The translations under genes were made by a program, and so were the position numbers. 64,000 nt of DNA from Notospermus geniculatus (taxonomy: Eukaryota > Nemertea > Pilidiophora > Heteronemertea > Lineidae): contig NMRB01001365.1 of assembly GCA_002633025.1 (NCBI GenBank), positions 62,001 to 126,000 on the forward strand, written 5' to 3'. The notes under the pieces are model-generated. The model was not told the DNA's origin. It did not search any database and saw only the letters and a list, made by a program, of their open reading frames with translations. Of this stretch, positions 23,501 to 35,500 are shown piece after piece; positions within the stretch are counted from its first letter, which is position 1; every line of letters starts with the position of its first letter.

Positions 23501-26500
23501 GTTCAAGGGCTGCTTGCTAAAAGATTGCCATAGAAGTAGAATAGGGTGCACGAAACGAGTTTGAAATCTGTGCCATAGCCAGATTCACAAAGCCAGATCC
23601 TAAAATGTGATGTTTGAAGACGAGACTCCATGTTTCATTTCCAGCTGCATGTAGAGTCTAGACGTACCGGCACCATAGAGGTCAACCCAAGGTCACGATA
23701 TGCTAATTCATGTCTCTCCCCTTAACTGTCATTTTATTTCACATTCTCATAAATTTCCAATCATGTTAATTTTCATTCTCTAATTTGCTTGTTCCTTTAA
23801 ATAAGATTATGTGTCCAATTTGGAAGTTTATTTTTCATGCGTTATGTATTTCATATTGTACGTTCGGAATTTTTTGCTTCGAGACATTTTGTGCTAGCCA
23901 TGTTGCTTATATTTTGATGGAAAATACACTGAGAAACCTCAGGGTCAAAGGCTTTTGGATGTGACAACATTGTACATTTTGTGAAATATGCTGATTCTCC
24001 CCCCCCCCCCCAAATTAATCCTCCTCTCCTTCATTGTAGTGTGCAATAACATTGACCTAATGATAAAACGTAAATTCACCACAAGTACCGGTAGATAGAG
24101 AAAACACGTAAAAGCTAACAAGATACATGTAAGGTGTGACCTGTAACATATCACACGCACAACTTATTTGAGAAACTTTGTGGAAAATGGACAGGTTTAC
24201 AAAAAGATTTAAAATGTCGCAAGATAGACCATTCTCAAATTGATGTAAACGACAAAGAGCTGCACACTTGCAGTTGCATCGAAATCTCAACCATAACTTC
24301 GATCTGAAACTAAATGACGTGACGCAGACAACCCCACGACAGTGACTTCGAAGACGTTGCGACAGACTCGACCATCGCTGAATCATGGATTGCGTCTCGT
24401 CGCCAGTTAAAGATCAATGTTCTGGTTGAGATTTCAGCGGAAGTGCGCAGATCTGCGAATTTGAGAACGTCTATTAGAAGGACTACATGTATCTTATTCT
24501 GCTCTTCTTGCCTTGCATGTAGGTACACTTGTTGGTGAGACTGGGGTATAAGTATTTTGTGTTCAAGTCTTAAAGGAGCTGGACGTCCAAGTTGTAAACA
24601 CTCACTCACTGGTTCTCTATCCACGCGACGCCTGCGGTGCTGCCACCTATTGTCGGTGATATGTACTGACGTGAATATCGTGAGTGAGTTGCATCGGACC
24701 GGGAACCAGTCTAACGATCATGGGGCGCTACTGGTGCTGCCACCTGCACGAAGGAATAAAACTAGTTTGCCGACCATGTTTGTAAACAAACCAGCTTGTT
24801 TACAACTTCGGCGTCTAACTCCTTTAATTGAACGTCATCTCAGCATGGAGTAATCTGTATCCTACTTCGTGGCCTTCATCTGCTCAGCGACCTGAAGCAA
24901 CAGCGCCAAGCTTGTCATGAAATGGGCTTCACGCATGAATTAATCCACCAATGGTTGTGGTGTTCTCTTACAGCTGGCTGTGCATGTTGTCATGCATCCC
25001 CGCATTGCGCTATTCCATCAGCCTAACCCGCCCCCCACAATCACTAACTTGTGTCTACTTCTGATTTTCAGCTCAACGTTGGTTTTATGAAGAAGATCCC
25101 ACCCGGTGCCGAGGCCTCAAACATTCTGGTCGGCGAGGTCGATTTTCTTCAGATCCCCATTATTGCATTTATGCGGTTATCAAAAGCAGTGCTGCTCGGC
25201 GATTTGACAGAAGTACCAGTCCCTACACGATTCTTGTTCATTCTCCTTGGCCCGAAAGGTAACACGCAGAAGTACCACGAGATCGGGCGATCGATTGCGA
25301 CATTGATGTCGGACGAAGTGTTCCACGACGTGGCGTACAAGGCAAAGAATCGTCAGGATCTTCTCTCCGGTGTTGATGAGTTCTTGAGTAATTGCACAGT
25401 GCTGCCACCTGGTGAATGGGATCCGACGATTCGGATTGAACCTCCGAAGAGTGTGCCATCACAGGTCAGTGAACTGCCTTTCAAAATATTTGGTAGGCCT
25501 ACTTTCTTGCCTCTGAAGTTCTGATTGCCCATAGCCCTTTGAGCTAAAAAACATCTGGCCCAAGTCTTCCTCCCTCATGGACTTCAATTGTCATATCTTC
25601 AGGAGGCCAGACGAACGGAATCAACCCCGATGCCAAATGGTACGGCCCAAACAACGGAGGTGGTGGAGGAACATGGGGACCCAACATTAGTCAGAACGGG
25701 ACGGTAAGTTGATCAAATGTGAGGCGGTCTAGGAAAACCCATCAGATGTTGCATTTGTTTGAGGAAAGTGTTAATGGCCTTGGTGAACCCGCACATTTCA
25801 ATAGCTGAAATGTACTTCGTAACAGGTAAACAGTAGCAGATCAGTGCACACGCAATTTGACAGCCCTTGTTGATCATTCAGCAGCACCTGACGGGTTTTC
25901 CGTGACCGCCACGCACAGCAGACAGGTGGTCTCCCAGGCTGTGGACATTTCATACTGATCTAGTTCTGTTGAGTTTCATCGTGAAGCTTGGCCATGCTGC
26001 AAACAAAAACCAACCAGTAAAGCACAGATTTACTGAAGTATGTCTCAGGGGCCTATGGCCATTTCCTGATAAATGAGCAAGCCTTATTTTCTTCAAAAGG
26101 CCAAAACACCATGCTCATAGAAGACTATCATTCAGAATTCACAGAAGGTTCGTCTGACCATCCCACAATCTACGTTTTAGCCTTGATTTGACCTTCTCAT
26201 ACGGTTCTTTCAGGTTATTTGGCGGTTTGATTGACGACATCAGACGAAAGGCAGGATTTTATGCCAGTGATTTCCGAGACGCTCTCCACGTTCAAGCCGT
26301 TGCCTCGTTCTTCTTCTTGTTCTTTGCTTGTTTTACCCCAATCATCACGTTTGGTGGCTTGCTGGGTGACGCCACTGACCAGAACATGGTAAGTACCCCC
26401 TGCCTCGCGCCGAGCTTGACTCGTTCACATCGCAGTCTGTTCTTCTAGAAAATACCTGTTCCTTTCTTCTCTCCGTTTACAGGCTGCAATGGAGAGTATC

Positions 26501-29500
26501 CTCGCCGGTAGCATCTGTGGTATAACGTACGCCCTTGCGGCTGGACAGCCCCTGACGATCTTGGGTAGCACGGGACCGGTGCTTGTGTTTGAAACTATCA
26601 CATATCACTTCTGCCAGTAAGTTTCGTTAGCTTTCATTTGTTGATAGTTTTGATGTCATCGCCGGGCATTTTACAGCCAACATGGCCGATTCTTTGCAGT
26701 CACGTGACCGTCAGTGAAGAACCTCAAAAGCTAGGATAATGATGTGAAAGGGTTTGAGACTGCACTGCAGTAAAAGGCAGTGACATTATTATTAAAACTC
26801 ATCTGTCCCCAGAGTCCAGCAGACGGCATCTTCCGTCAAAGTTTCCTCACATCCTGTGGCACTGATTGAAAATTATTTGAAGAAATGTTGTTCTTGTCAA
26901 CCATCTGAAGAATATTTCTTCAAATTTTTTCCAATTGACGTCCGATGCTTTGCGAAAAATTCATCAGAAGATGCAATCCGTTGAAACCTGGGAGTAGATG
27001 AATTAATAACACCATGGGCCGTATGCACCAAACGAAGATGATCTTGAACTCAGGTTAAGCCACAGCTTTACAATTGTTCAGGTTTGCCAGGGCATGATGT
27101 GACAATGGAAAAGTTGTGGCTCAACCTGAGTTCAAGATAATCCTAGTTGGTGCATACGACCCCATAAGTTTATCATATGTCGACGCTGAAAGGTTTAACA
27201 TTGATTTGACCTTTATTTTCAGCGACAATTTTCTCGATTATCTCTCGTTTCGTTGGTGGATCGGCCTCTGGTCATGCATCATCCTCTTGATAATGGTAAT
27301 GTTTGATCTGAGCGCGCTCGTCCGTTACATCACCCGGTTCACAGAGGAATCGTTTGCCGCTCTCATCTCCCTGATCTTCATCAAAGAAGCATTCGCGAAG
27401 GTCTTCAGCATCCTCGAGACCCATCCGATGAACTTTCACCCGGAGATACCGCTGAATTACGACGAATGTTACTGCGTCCCTGGAAACGGCACCAATTCCA
27501 CCAACACCACGGCGGCGCCGGACGTGGGGTCAACACCGGCGACGCTCGACCTAAACTTCACTGTCATCTTGTCAAACATGACGAAGGAGGAATGCAAAGA
27601 AGCCGGTGGGGTAATGGAGGGGCCCGGATGTGACCTCCCTATCTATTATGATAACGTCTTCTTCCTCTCTTTGCTGTTATTTTTTGGGACATTTGTGATC
27701 GCCACGGCTCTGAAGGGAATCAGGAACTCACGGTTCTTCCCGACCATTGTAAGTTGACAAACCATTCAGCACCCTTTAACTCATCTGCCCCCACAGTAGC
27801 AGACGGCATCTTTCTGTCAAAGTTTTCTCGCATCCTGTGGTACTGATTGAAAAATATTTGAAGAAAGGTTGTTCCTATCAACCATCTGAAGAATATTTCT
27901 TCAAATTTTTTCCAATTGATTCCCCAGGATTTTAGAAAACTTTAACAGAAGATACCGTCTGCTCAAACCTGGGGGCTGATGAGTTAAGTGCAAGACCAAT
28001 TTGATGAAATGGAAATGTGTAAAAAAATCTCAAGAGGTCCCGTTATAATTATGACCTCCACACACCTCGAGTGTGGAGGACATATTGATTTCGCAGGATT
28101 TCTTTCTTTCCAAGGATCTCTCCAATTTTCGGAGGTTTATTTCGCGTTTTGCAAAAACTACCGAATGGATCCCGCTGAAACTTGCTCACGACCTGTAAAA
28201 ATATATTCCCCATCGGCCAGTGATTGGACTTGAACTTTCTCGCATTATTAACCGAGTTTGGGGCCGTTTTTGTTGAAAATTTTCCGGCTCGTTCATGCTC
28301 TCGGCCGCCATCAACAATCGCGTGACGTCACCAACGCAGAACAACGTCACGCTGGCTTGGCGCGCTACACAGCACGTGCTCATTGATTATGTTGATTTAC
28401 GGTGTTCTATCGTTCACGCTGCCTCCCGCCTGCTTCTGCTTTTATGCAGTGTACAAAGTTTAGTTCCACGATTTGTCCGATACGAGCGCTGTGTTTTGCG
28501 TGGTCGCGTCGATTTTTCGTAGGGGTGGGCAGCCGCTCCTGCGTTCACGTGTTCAGCTGAGTTTTTCCCCGTGAGTTTACATGCTAGAAATATGGATGTT
28601 TTCCGTTGCTATATTCGACAAACTGTAATTTTTTCATCTGACGTACAATAAATCTCTGTTAGCAAGGAATAAACTGAGGCCAGACGCGAACTGTCTGAGA
28701 TGCTTCTCTCCCCCGAACAAATAGTCCGATCTGACGTTCCTCGTGTGGCGCTTGCGATGACGTCATTTCAATGGAGGCAGGCGATCGGCGGAAATGGCAT
28801 TTTTGTCAATTGCAACGACTTAACTGCGGTGAAACATAATGACACTTACATAATAAGATACCGGCTAGAAAGACAAGTCGATTGACGTATGTTTCATCAA
28901 AATCGGCCCAGGCATTTCGGAGCTAGGCTATCGTTGATAAACCTCGCGCCATTCGTTCAGAACATGCAGTGCAGAAGAAGCATGGAAGTGGAATGCGGCA
29001 TGGTGGTTGGCACGGGCATGTCTGGCTGGAGTGGAGGTCATCAAATTCGCTATTCAGCGAATTTCACATTTCTAGTTATTATGTGACCTTCAAAAGCAAA
29101 ACCAGGCACATGTCGCTCAGAAGTTCAGCCTAAACAAACTGAGACGACACCAGGAGAGAATGGAAGAAATAGATCGTTTCAGATTTCATATAGACAGACA
29201 ATTATAGTAAAACTGACAAACATTTTTGTCTCAACCTGCCAAGCTAAGAGCAACATGTGGCTCTTTTTGCTGTGGAAGGTCACATATGTGACAAGTGCCC
29301 AGCAAAAGTAGGCACTTGTCACAGGTGATCATCACTGGTCATCAGTTTACACAACTATTATCACTGCTGTCCACTACTACTGTCAACCTACAGAGACGTA
29401 CCGGTACATTTCAGCTGTTGTGTTGTAAGGCCGTTAACCGCTTCCTTGGTTGCGACATGCACCTACTTATTCAGTACTTTTGAAACTGCCGATGATTGAA

Positions 29501-32500
29501 GGGATTTTGACTGATATTTGTTTGTTCCAGATTCGAGCCACAATCAGTGACTTTGCAGTTGTAATTGCCATACTTGCTATGGTTGGACTTGATGCTGGTG
29601 TGGGGTTGAGGACACCCAAGTTGGAGGTACCGTCTGAATTCAGAGTAAGTATTGCCCTTAAAATGGGAGGAATGCAGATTTTCCTACCAGATATAAGTGC
29701 CCGGATGTAAGTTTCGAAGAAACACTGTTGGATCAAAAACACAGCCACCATCTTGCCTAAATTAGGTCATCACCATGGGAATTTCTCCCAGAGTGACAGA
29801 TGATTGGTTCTCCCAACCCCAGTGGGGGAAATCACCATGACGATGACCTAATTTTGGCAAGATGGCTGCCAGCGAAACTCATCTATATCACTCAAGTCAT
29901 GTATATGAATCAAGTTAGATCTCAATTTCACACATTTTAAAACCATATTTGGAATCATTTCTGAAATTTCTCTCCATCACAGCCCACAAAAAGTGGCCGT
30001 GGATGGTTTATTCACCCGTTCGGCCCGAATCCTTGGTGGACCAGCCTGGCTGCTATTCTTCCCGCTCTTTTGGCCACCATCTTGATTTTCATGGACCAGC
30101 AAATCACGGCGGTTATCGTCAACCGAAAGGAAAATAAATTGGAGGTTCGTATCTTTATGTTTCACATCAAAAGTAACGGTCTAAACTCCTCCCACAGTTT
30201 CAAACCGCTACCCACTACATTACCCGCGCTCTGAAACTGCTTCAGTTGATGTGATCCTCAAAGTATCACAAATAGAGGGCGTTAGCTGTCTGATTCAGGG
30301 AATCCAAGCTGGGGATCTGCCACTAGTATGAGTATATAGTGTACATTTTGTGTACGTACACGTATCTTAGCCAATCAGAAAGTGTGTTGTGGTGGTGTTG
30401 GTTAAATTGTGATGATGGCTTATGATTGACTCCCTCGTCAAACAGCGCCGTCTATTGATGATCCTTCACTTTTGGTGCCAGTCATGCCAGTGTTTAATGG
30501 GTCTATAGACGATTCTCGTATTTGCAGATCTGCGCACTTCCGCCGAAATCTCAACCAGAAACTCGATCTGAAACCGGCTGACGTGACGCCATCCATGATT
30601 CAGCAATCGTCGAGTCTGACGCAACGTCTTCGGCGTCACTGTCGTGGGGTTGTCTGCGTTACATCATTCAGTTTCAGACCGAGGTTGTGGTTGAGATTTC
30701 AGCGGAAGTGCACAGATCTTTGTCGTTTACGTCAGTTTGAGAACAGTCTATACCGATGGCCAGTTGAACACTGGGGGACAAGTGTATTAACAGCTAGGCA
30801 TGTTCTGATCCGATTTCTTTACATTTCCAGAAAGGAGGCGGCTATCACTTGGATCTGTTCATCGTGGCGATTCTGATTGGGATCTGTTCCATCATGGGTT
30901 TACCCTGGTTCGTCGCCGCGACTGTCCTCTCCATAACCCACGTCATGTCCCTAAAGAAAGAATCCCAATGCAGTGCTCCTGGCGAGCGGCCGCAGTTCCT
31001 TGGTATCCGCGAGCAACGAGTGACGGGCGTTCTCATCTTTCTTCTGATTGGTTTATCTGTTTTGTTGACATTTGTGCTGAAGTTTATCCCGATGCCTGTG
31101 CTGTATGGTGTGTTCTTGTACATGGGTGTGTCGTCACTCAGGGGAGTCCAGGTAAGTGTCCCGGTAGCAGTGGTCATGGTAGAACCTGACAACCACATGT
31201 AAGGGCTGGCAACGCCACATACACAGATGTGACGTCACAGAGGCAACACGACTGACGTCATGTAACACGACTGACGTCATGTAACATAGCATGACAGCTG
31301 GGCCCGGTTGCACAAAACTCACGATAGCGCTAATTTGGTGTTAGTGCTAACTTTATGTTAAATGAAGTAAAAATCCATTGTCTTTTTACGTCATCTAACA
31401 TAACGTTAGCACTAACACCAAGTTAGCGCTAACATGAGTTTTGTGCAACCCAGCCCTGGACATCAGGGCATGCCAAAAAAGAGATGGTGAGTTTGACACA
31501 CTGTCAAACATAGATGCACTTGGGCTGAAGGGGTGAATGTCGTCCGCTCTGAATCCCAACCCCTGGCCCCTATCCCACAACCCTTGAAACCTGGTCGCCT
31601 GCCCCTGACCCGTAATGCCTACTCCTAATCCTAACCCTAACCCCTGACCCTAACTGGCAGCCATTACCCAAGATACTGGGTACCCTGTTCCATAGGATTA
31701 GACGACATTTATACCTTTTACTGCACTAGGCCTACCCCTGATGAATCTTTGAAACAGAACAATATTCAGCACTTTGTATCTTAAATGTCATCTTTTTCAG
31801 CTGATCAACCGGATATTGCTCATGTTTATGCCACCCAAGTACCAACCGGACTACATGTACCTACGCAACGTGGCCGTCAAACGGGTCCATATCTTCACCC
31901 TTTTCCAAATACTTTGTTTGGCTGTCCTGTGGACGATCAAGACCATCAAGTCCATATCGATTGCGTTCCCGGTGATGGTAAGTCATGGCCTTGCTAGTCA
32001 TCAAAACACTCATAAACTTTGATATAATAAACCGAAGTCGTCGTCCAGAAATTTAGCAAATTTTCGACCCCAACGGGGGTCTTCTTCAGGCTGGCACTTT
32101 CAAGTCAAGTTACCAGAAGTATGAAAAAAAACTTTGAAACAGATATTGTGGTTTTGTAAATAATCCTACTTAACTCATCTGCTGCCAGAGTCCAGCAGAT
32201 GGCATCTTCGGTTGACATTCGTGACCCGCTCCAGCAAAAGTAGGCACTTGTCGCAGGTGATCATCATTGGTCATCAGATTACTCAACTATTATCACTGCT
32301 GTCCACTACTATTGTCAACCTGCAGAGACGTACATTTCAGCTATTGTGTTGTAAGGCCGTAACCCTTTCCTCAGTTGCAACATGCACCTAACTGCTGGAG
32401 CAGGTCACATTTTCTCACATCCTATGGTATGGATTGAAAAATTTTTGAAGACCAATTGTTCCTATCAACCATCTGAAGAATATTTCTTCAAATTTTTTCC

Positions 32501-35500
32501 AGTTCATTTCCAAGGATTTTAGAAAACTTCAACAGAAGATACCGTCTGCTCAAATCTGGGGGCAGATGAGTTAAGGGGGTCTATGGATTGAAAAATTTTT
32601 GAAGAAAGGTTGTTCCCGCTAACCATCTGAAGAACATTTCTTCAAATTCTTTCCAATTTTTTTCCAAGGATTTTAGAAAACTTTAACGGAAGATACCGTC
32701 TGCTCCAACCTGGGAGCAGATGAGTTTAGGTGTCTGTGTCCTGTATTGAGTTACACTGCATGTTTTGTTTCCCGTCTTTCAGGTGCTCGCCATGTGTTTT
32801 GTGAGGAAAGGTCTCGACTACATTTTCACGCAGGAGGAGTTGAAGTGGTTGGATGACATCATGCCTGAGACGCACAGACGGGCGAAGGATGAGGAGGAGA
32901 AGAAAAAGAAGGAAGAAGAGCTTGAAGGAGAGGTGAGTAAAGAAAGATAGATGAATTTTCAACCTGTATCATCCCACAAGTCTGTGAATGTATTCGATTT
33001 TTCCATCAGGGCCAAAGCCAAAGTATTGGCCCTGGTAAGTATGGAAGAGGCCATCTCAAGCTACTCATGTTCCTCACTTGGATGGGGTCTTTTACTTGTC
33101 CTTGCAAAGGAACAAGGTACAAGGCACCATGGCTTACTGTCCCATGCAACAGATGTGAAGACCCAGGAATGATTAATCCCATATGGCCCGGGCTGGATTC
33201 AAACCGGGGACCTGCTGACAAGTCTGTGAATGTTCACAAGTTGGCAGTTTACATGCATGTAATGGACAATTTTAATCAGCCAGCATGTATGTTCCTTTGG
33301 AAATTTCCACGCAGCAATGTTACGTATTGGGCTCAGTCTTGGTGGAGAGAACAGCTAGGATATTTCTATGCACTATGTTTCCAGTTAGAAGCATGACTAC
33401 GATTGTATTTGCACATAGAGGTATGATTATTTGAGTTGAACACACCCGCATGTTGCGGACTCCGTTCATGTGTTGTTAGATCTCCTCATGTGTCCTGACC
33501 GTAATGTTACCTGTTATCTAGGCTTCTTCCAAGGCGCTCGAATTAACCCAAGGCGGCGAAGTCGAAATCCCGTTGAGCGACGGAAACGTCATGAGTATCC
33601 CGGTGGAGAAGATCGTGTATAAACCAGACACACAGACGATTAACATCTCTGAGGAGATGGCGAAGACGGCCGTCTGGCGTCAGCTGGTCAGTAACGCAGA
33701 GAAGGAGAAAACGGGCACGAGAAAACCGAAGAAAAGGTGAGGACTTTCCAGCAATAAATGTGGCGTAGATCATGTAATGTCCACCCAGTAAATCAAACTG
33801 ACCCAGGAAGTTATAGATCCCTGTTCATGTTGCATTTAGTTGGCACCGTGTTATCGCTCTTAAATGTCTCAAGGAAATATGGCATGGTCTCTGGGCTGTA
33901 TGAACACTGCATGCCACAGTCACAACAAGTTGCAAAAGTGTTCTTGAGATCTTAAGATCTGTGTCTCAAGTGGAGGAGCACCTTAAGATCTGTGTCTCAA
34001 GTGGAGGAGCACCGGTAGTACCCTGGTGTTGAACTAACTTTTTTATTATTGCTTTTGGGAAACTCATATACTAAGGATAGATGACCCCTGATGAGATACT
34101 TTCATTTTGGGGGTTGTTTTTTTGGTTGCTATGGTAACGGTGGCCATATTGGATTTTTGGGAATTCATCTTGGTTCACAAATAACTCCATAACTGTATGA
34201 GATATTGTAAAAATTCTTTCAAAAATGGGTTCCTGACATCAAAATCTATGCAATATGCTGTTTTCATGTAACAAAATGTGTTTAGTTTGAAGTTTGTAGC
34301 ATTTTCCCCAAAATATTGTGAATTTTCCCCATTCCCGTTACCATGGAAACCACCATAAAACCCTTACCACAGAGGTGATTTTATTCCAGCTTGCTTGTTG
34401 CACTCACTAAAGTCTAGGGAAGATCCCCTCCAAATTTGAGCCAATTCCATTGAGCCAATCAAAAGTTATTTAGTAACTAATTTTGATTCTGAGGCAAAAA
34501 TCCACTTTTGAGAAAAACAATGTTGAAAGATAACAAATGTCAACGTCAAGTAACTGTCAAGTAACTTACCCAATGAATGAAGCATATTGAAAGAATGATG
34601 TCTCTCTTGGTATTTACAAGTCTTTAGCCAGTTTTGAATTTCCCGCACAGATATCAGCTGACTTTTGACAATTATTGTCATTCAAATCATGACATTCGCT
34701 CCCAAAAACGGAACCCGGAAGTTTACAGGAAGTTTTCCACTGCGCATGCGCATGCTTTACTACGCATGCGTCAAGTCAACAAAAGAGCAATCGATTCAAT
34801 TTGCGCATGTGCGGTGGTCTATAGAGCATGCGCAGTGGTAAATAGGCCATCATACATTATGTAAATGAGAATTTCTTCGAATTTCCCGGATGTCTGTGGC
34901 CATATAAGGAAATACTCGGCGTGTTGCCGAAGTTGATTCGGTTCTAGTCGGAAAGAACAGGCTTCTAGGAACAAAATGGCGGTTATTTTGTTGCGATCGG
35001 TGGAGGATTTACGGAGATAATGTGGCTTTTTTTAGGGTGATTTATCTGCTAAAATCCACAAAATTTCATCAAAACAAAAAGATATGGGTAATAAACTTCA
35101 CTTTTTTTCGATATTATGTGACTTTGATGATAAAATCTTTGTGATATTTATGAAGTTTGATGGTTGCCACGTCCAAAAACATTAAGTTCCCAAGGTCGAA
35201 AAATTTACCGATTTCGATGATTCTTACACCCGCGTACTGGTGCTCCTCCACTTGAGACAAAGATCTTAAGGTGCTCCTCTACGTGCAAGTTTTCTCGCAC
35301 TAATTTGCTCTCTATGGGCTACTCAACGGTAGTAAAAGTAATCTCCGGACTTCGCAAATTTTCGGGGTCTTCCTCAGGCACTTTCTATAGATGTGTACCG
35401 AAAATTGCAGACGACGTGACGTGACGCTGTAGTGCATCCAACACATGCTGATGCATTGCGACGTCACTGACGCCATGTAAACATGGTCCGCAATTTATGG

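Larger units (their letters stand above)
26214..32932 (+). other. SLC4 exons for the membrane transport domain
   Basis: Exons 26214-26388, 26483-26616, 27223-27748, 29531-29644, 29983-30144, 30831-31151, 31801-31977 and 32783-32932 encode the hydrophobic core. The 27223-27748 exon includes the large extracellular loop with four cysteines and five N-glycosylation sequons ([15 protein letters not shown]), the layout expected for Na-coupled members. The last exon of the group passes into a highly charged [11 protein letters not shown] tail. A codon in the SLIFIKEAF segment (27383-27385) encodes Lys where the relatives I know have Tyr, and the following KVFS lacks the second Lys of the KxxK stilbene-binding motif. 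Confidence 0.95.

Noticed and set aside
27116-27222. Extended 5' coding of SLC4 exon 27223-27748 ([10 protein letters not shown]...)
   Set aside because: This part is a foldback repeat; the ttttcag acceptor at 27222 and the family alignment place the exon start at 27223.
30472-30876. 134-residue open frame
   Set aside because: It is translation of MITE A running into the true SLC4 exon at 30831 in another frame.
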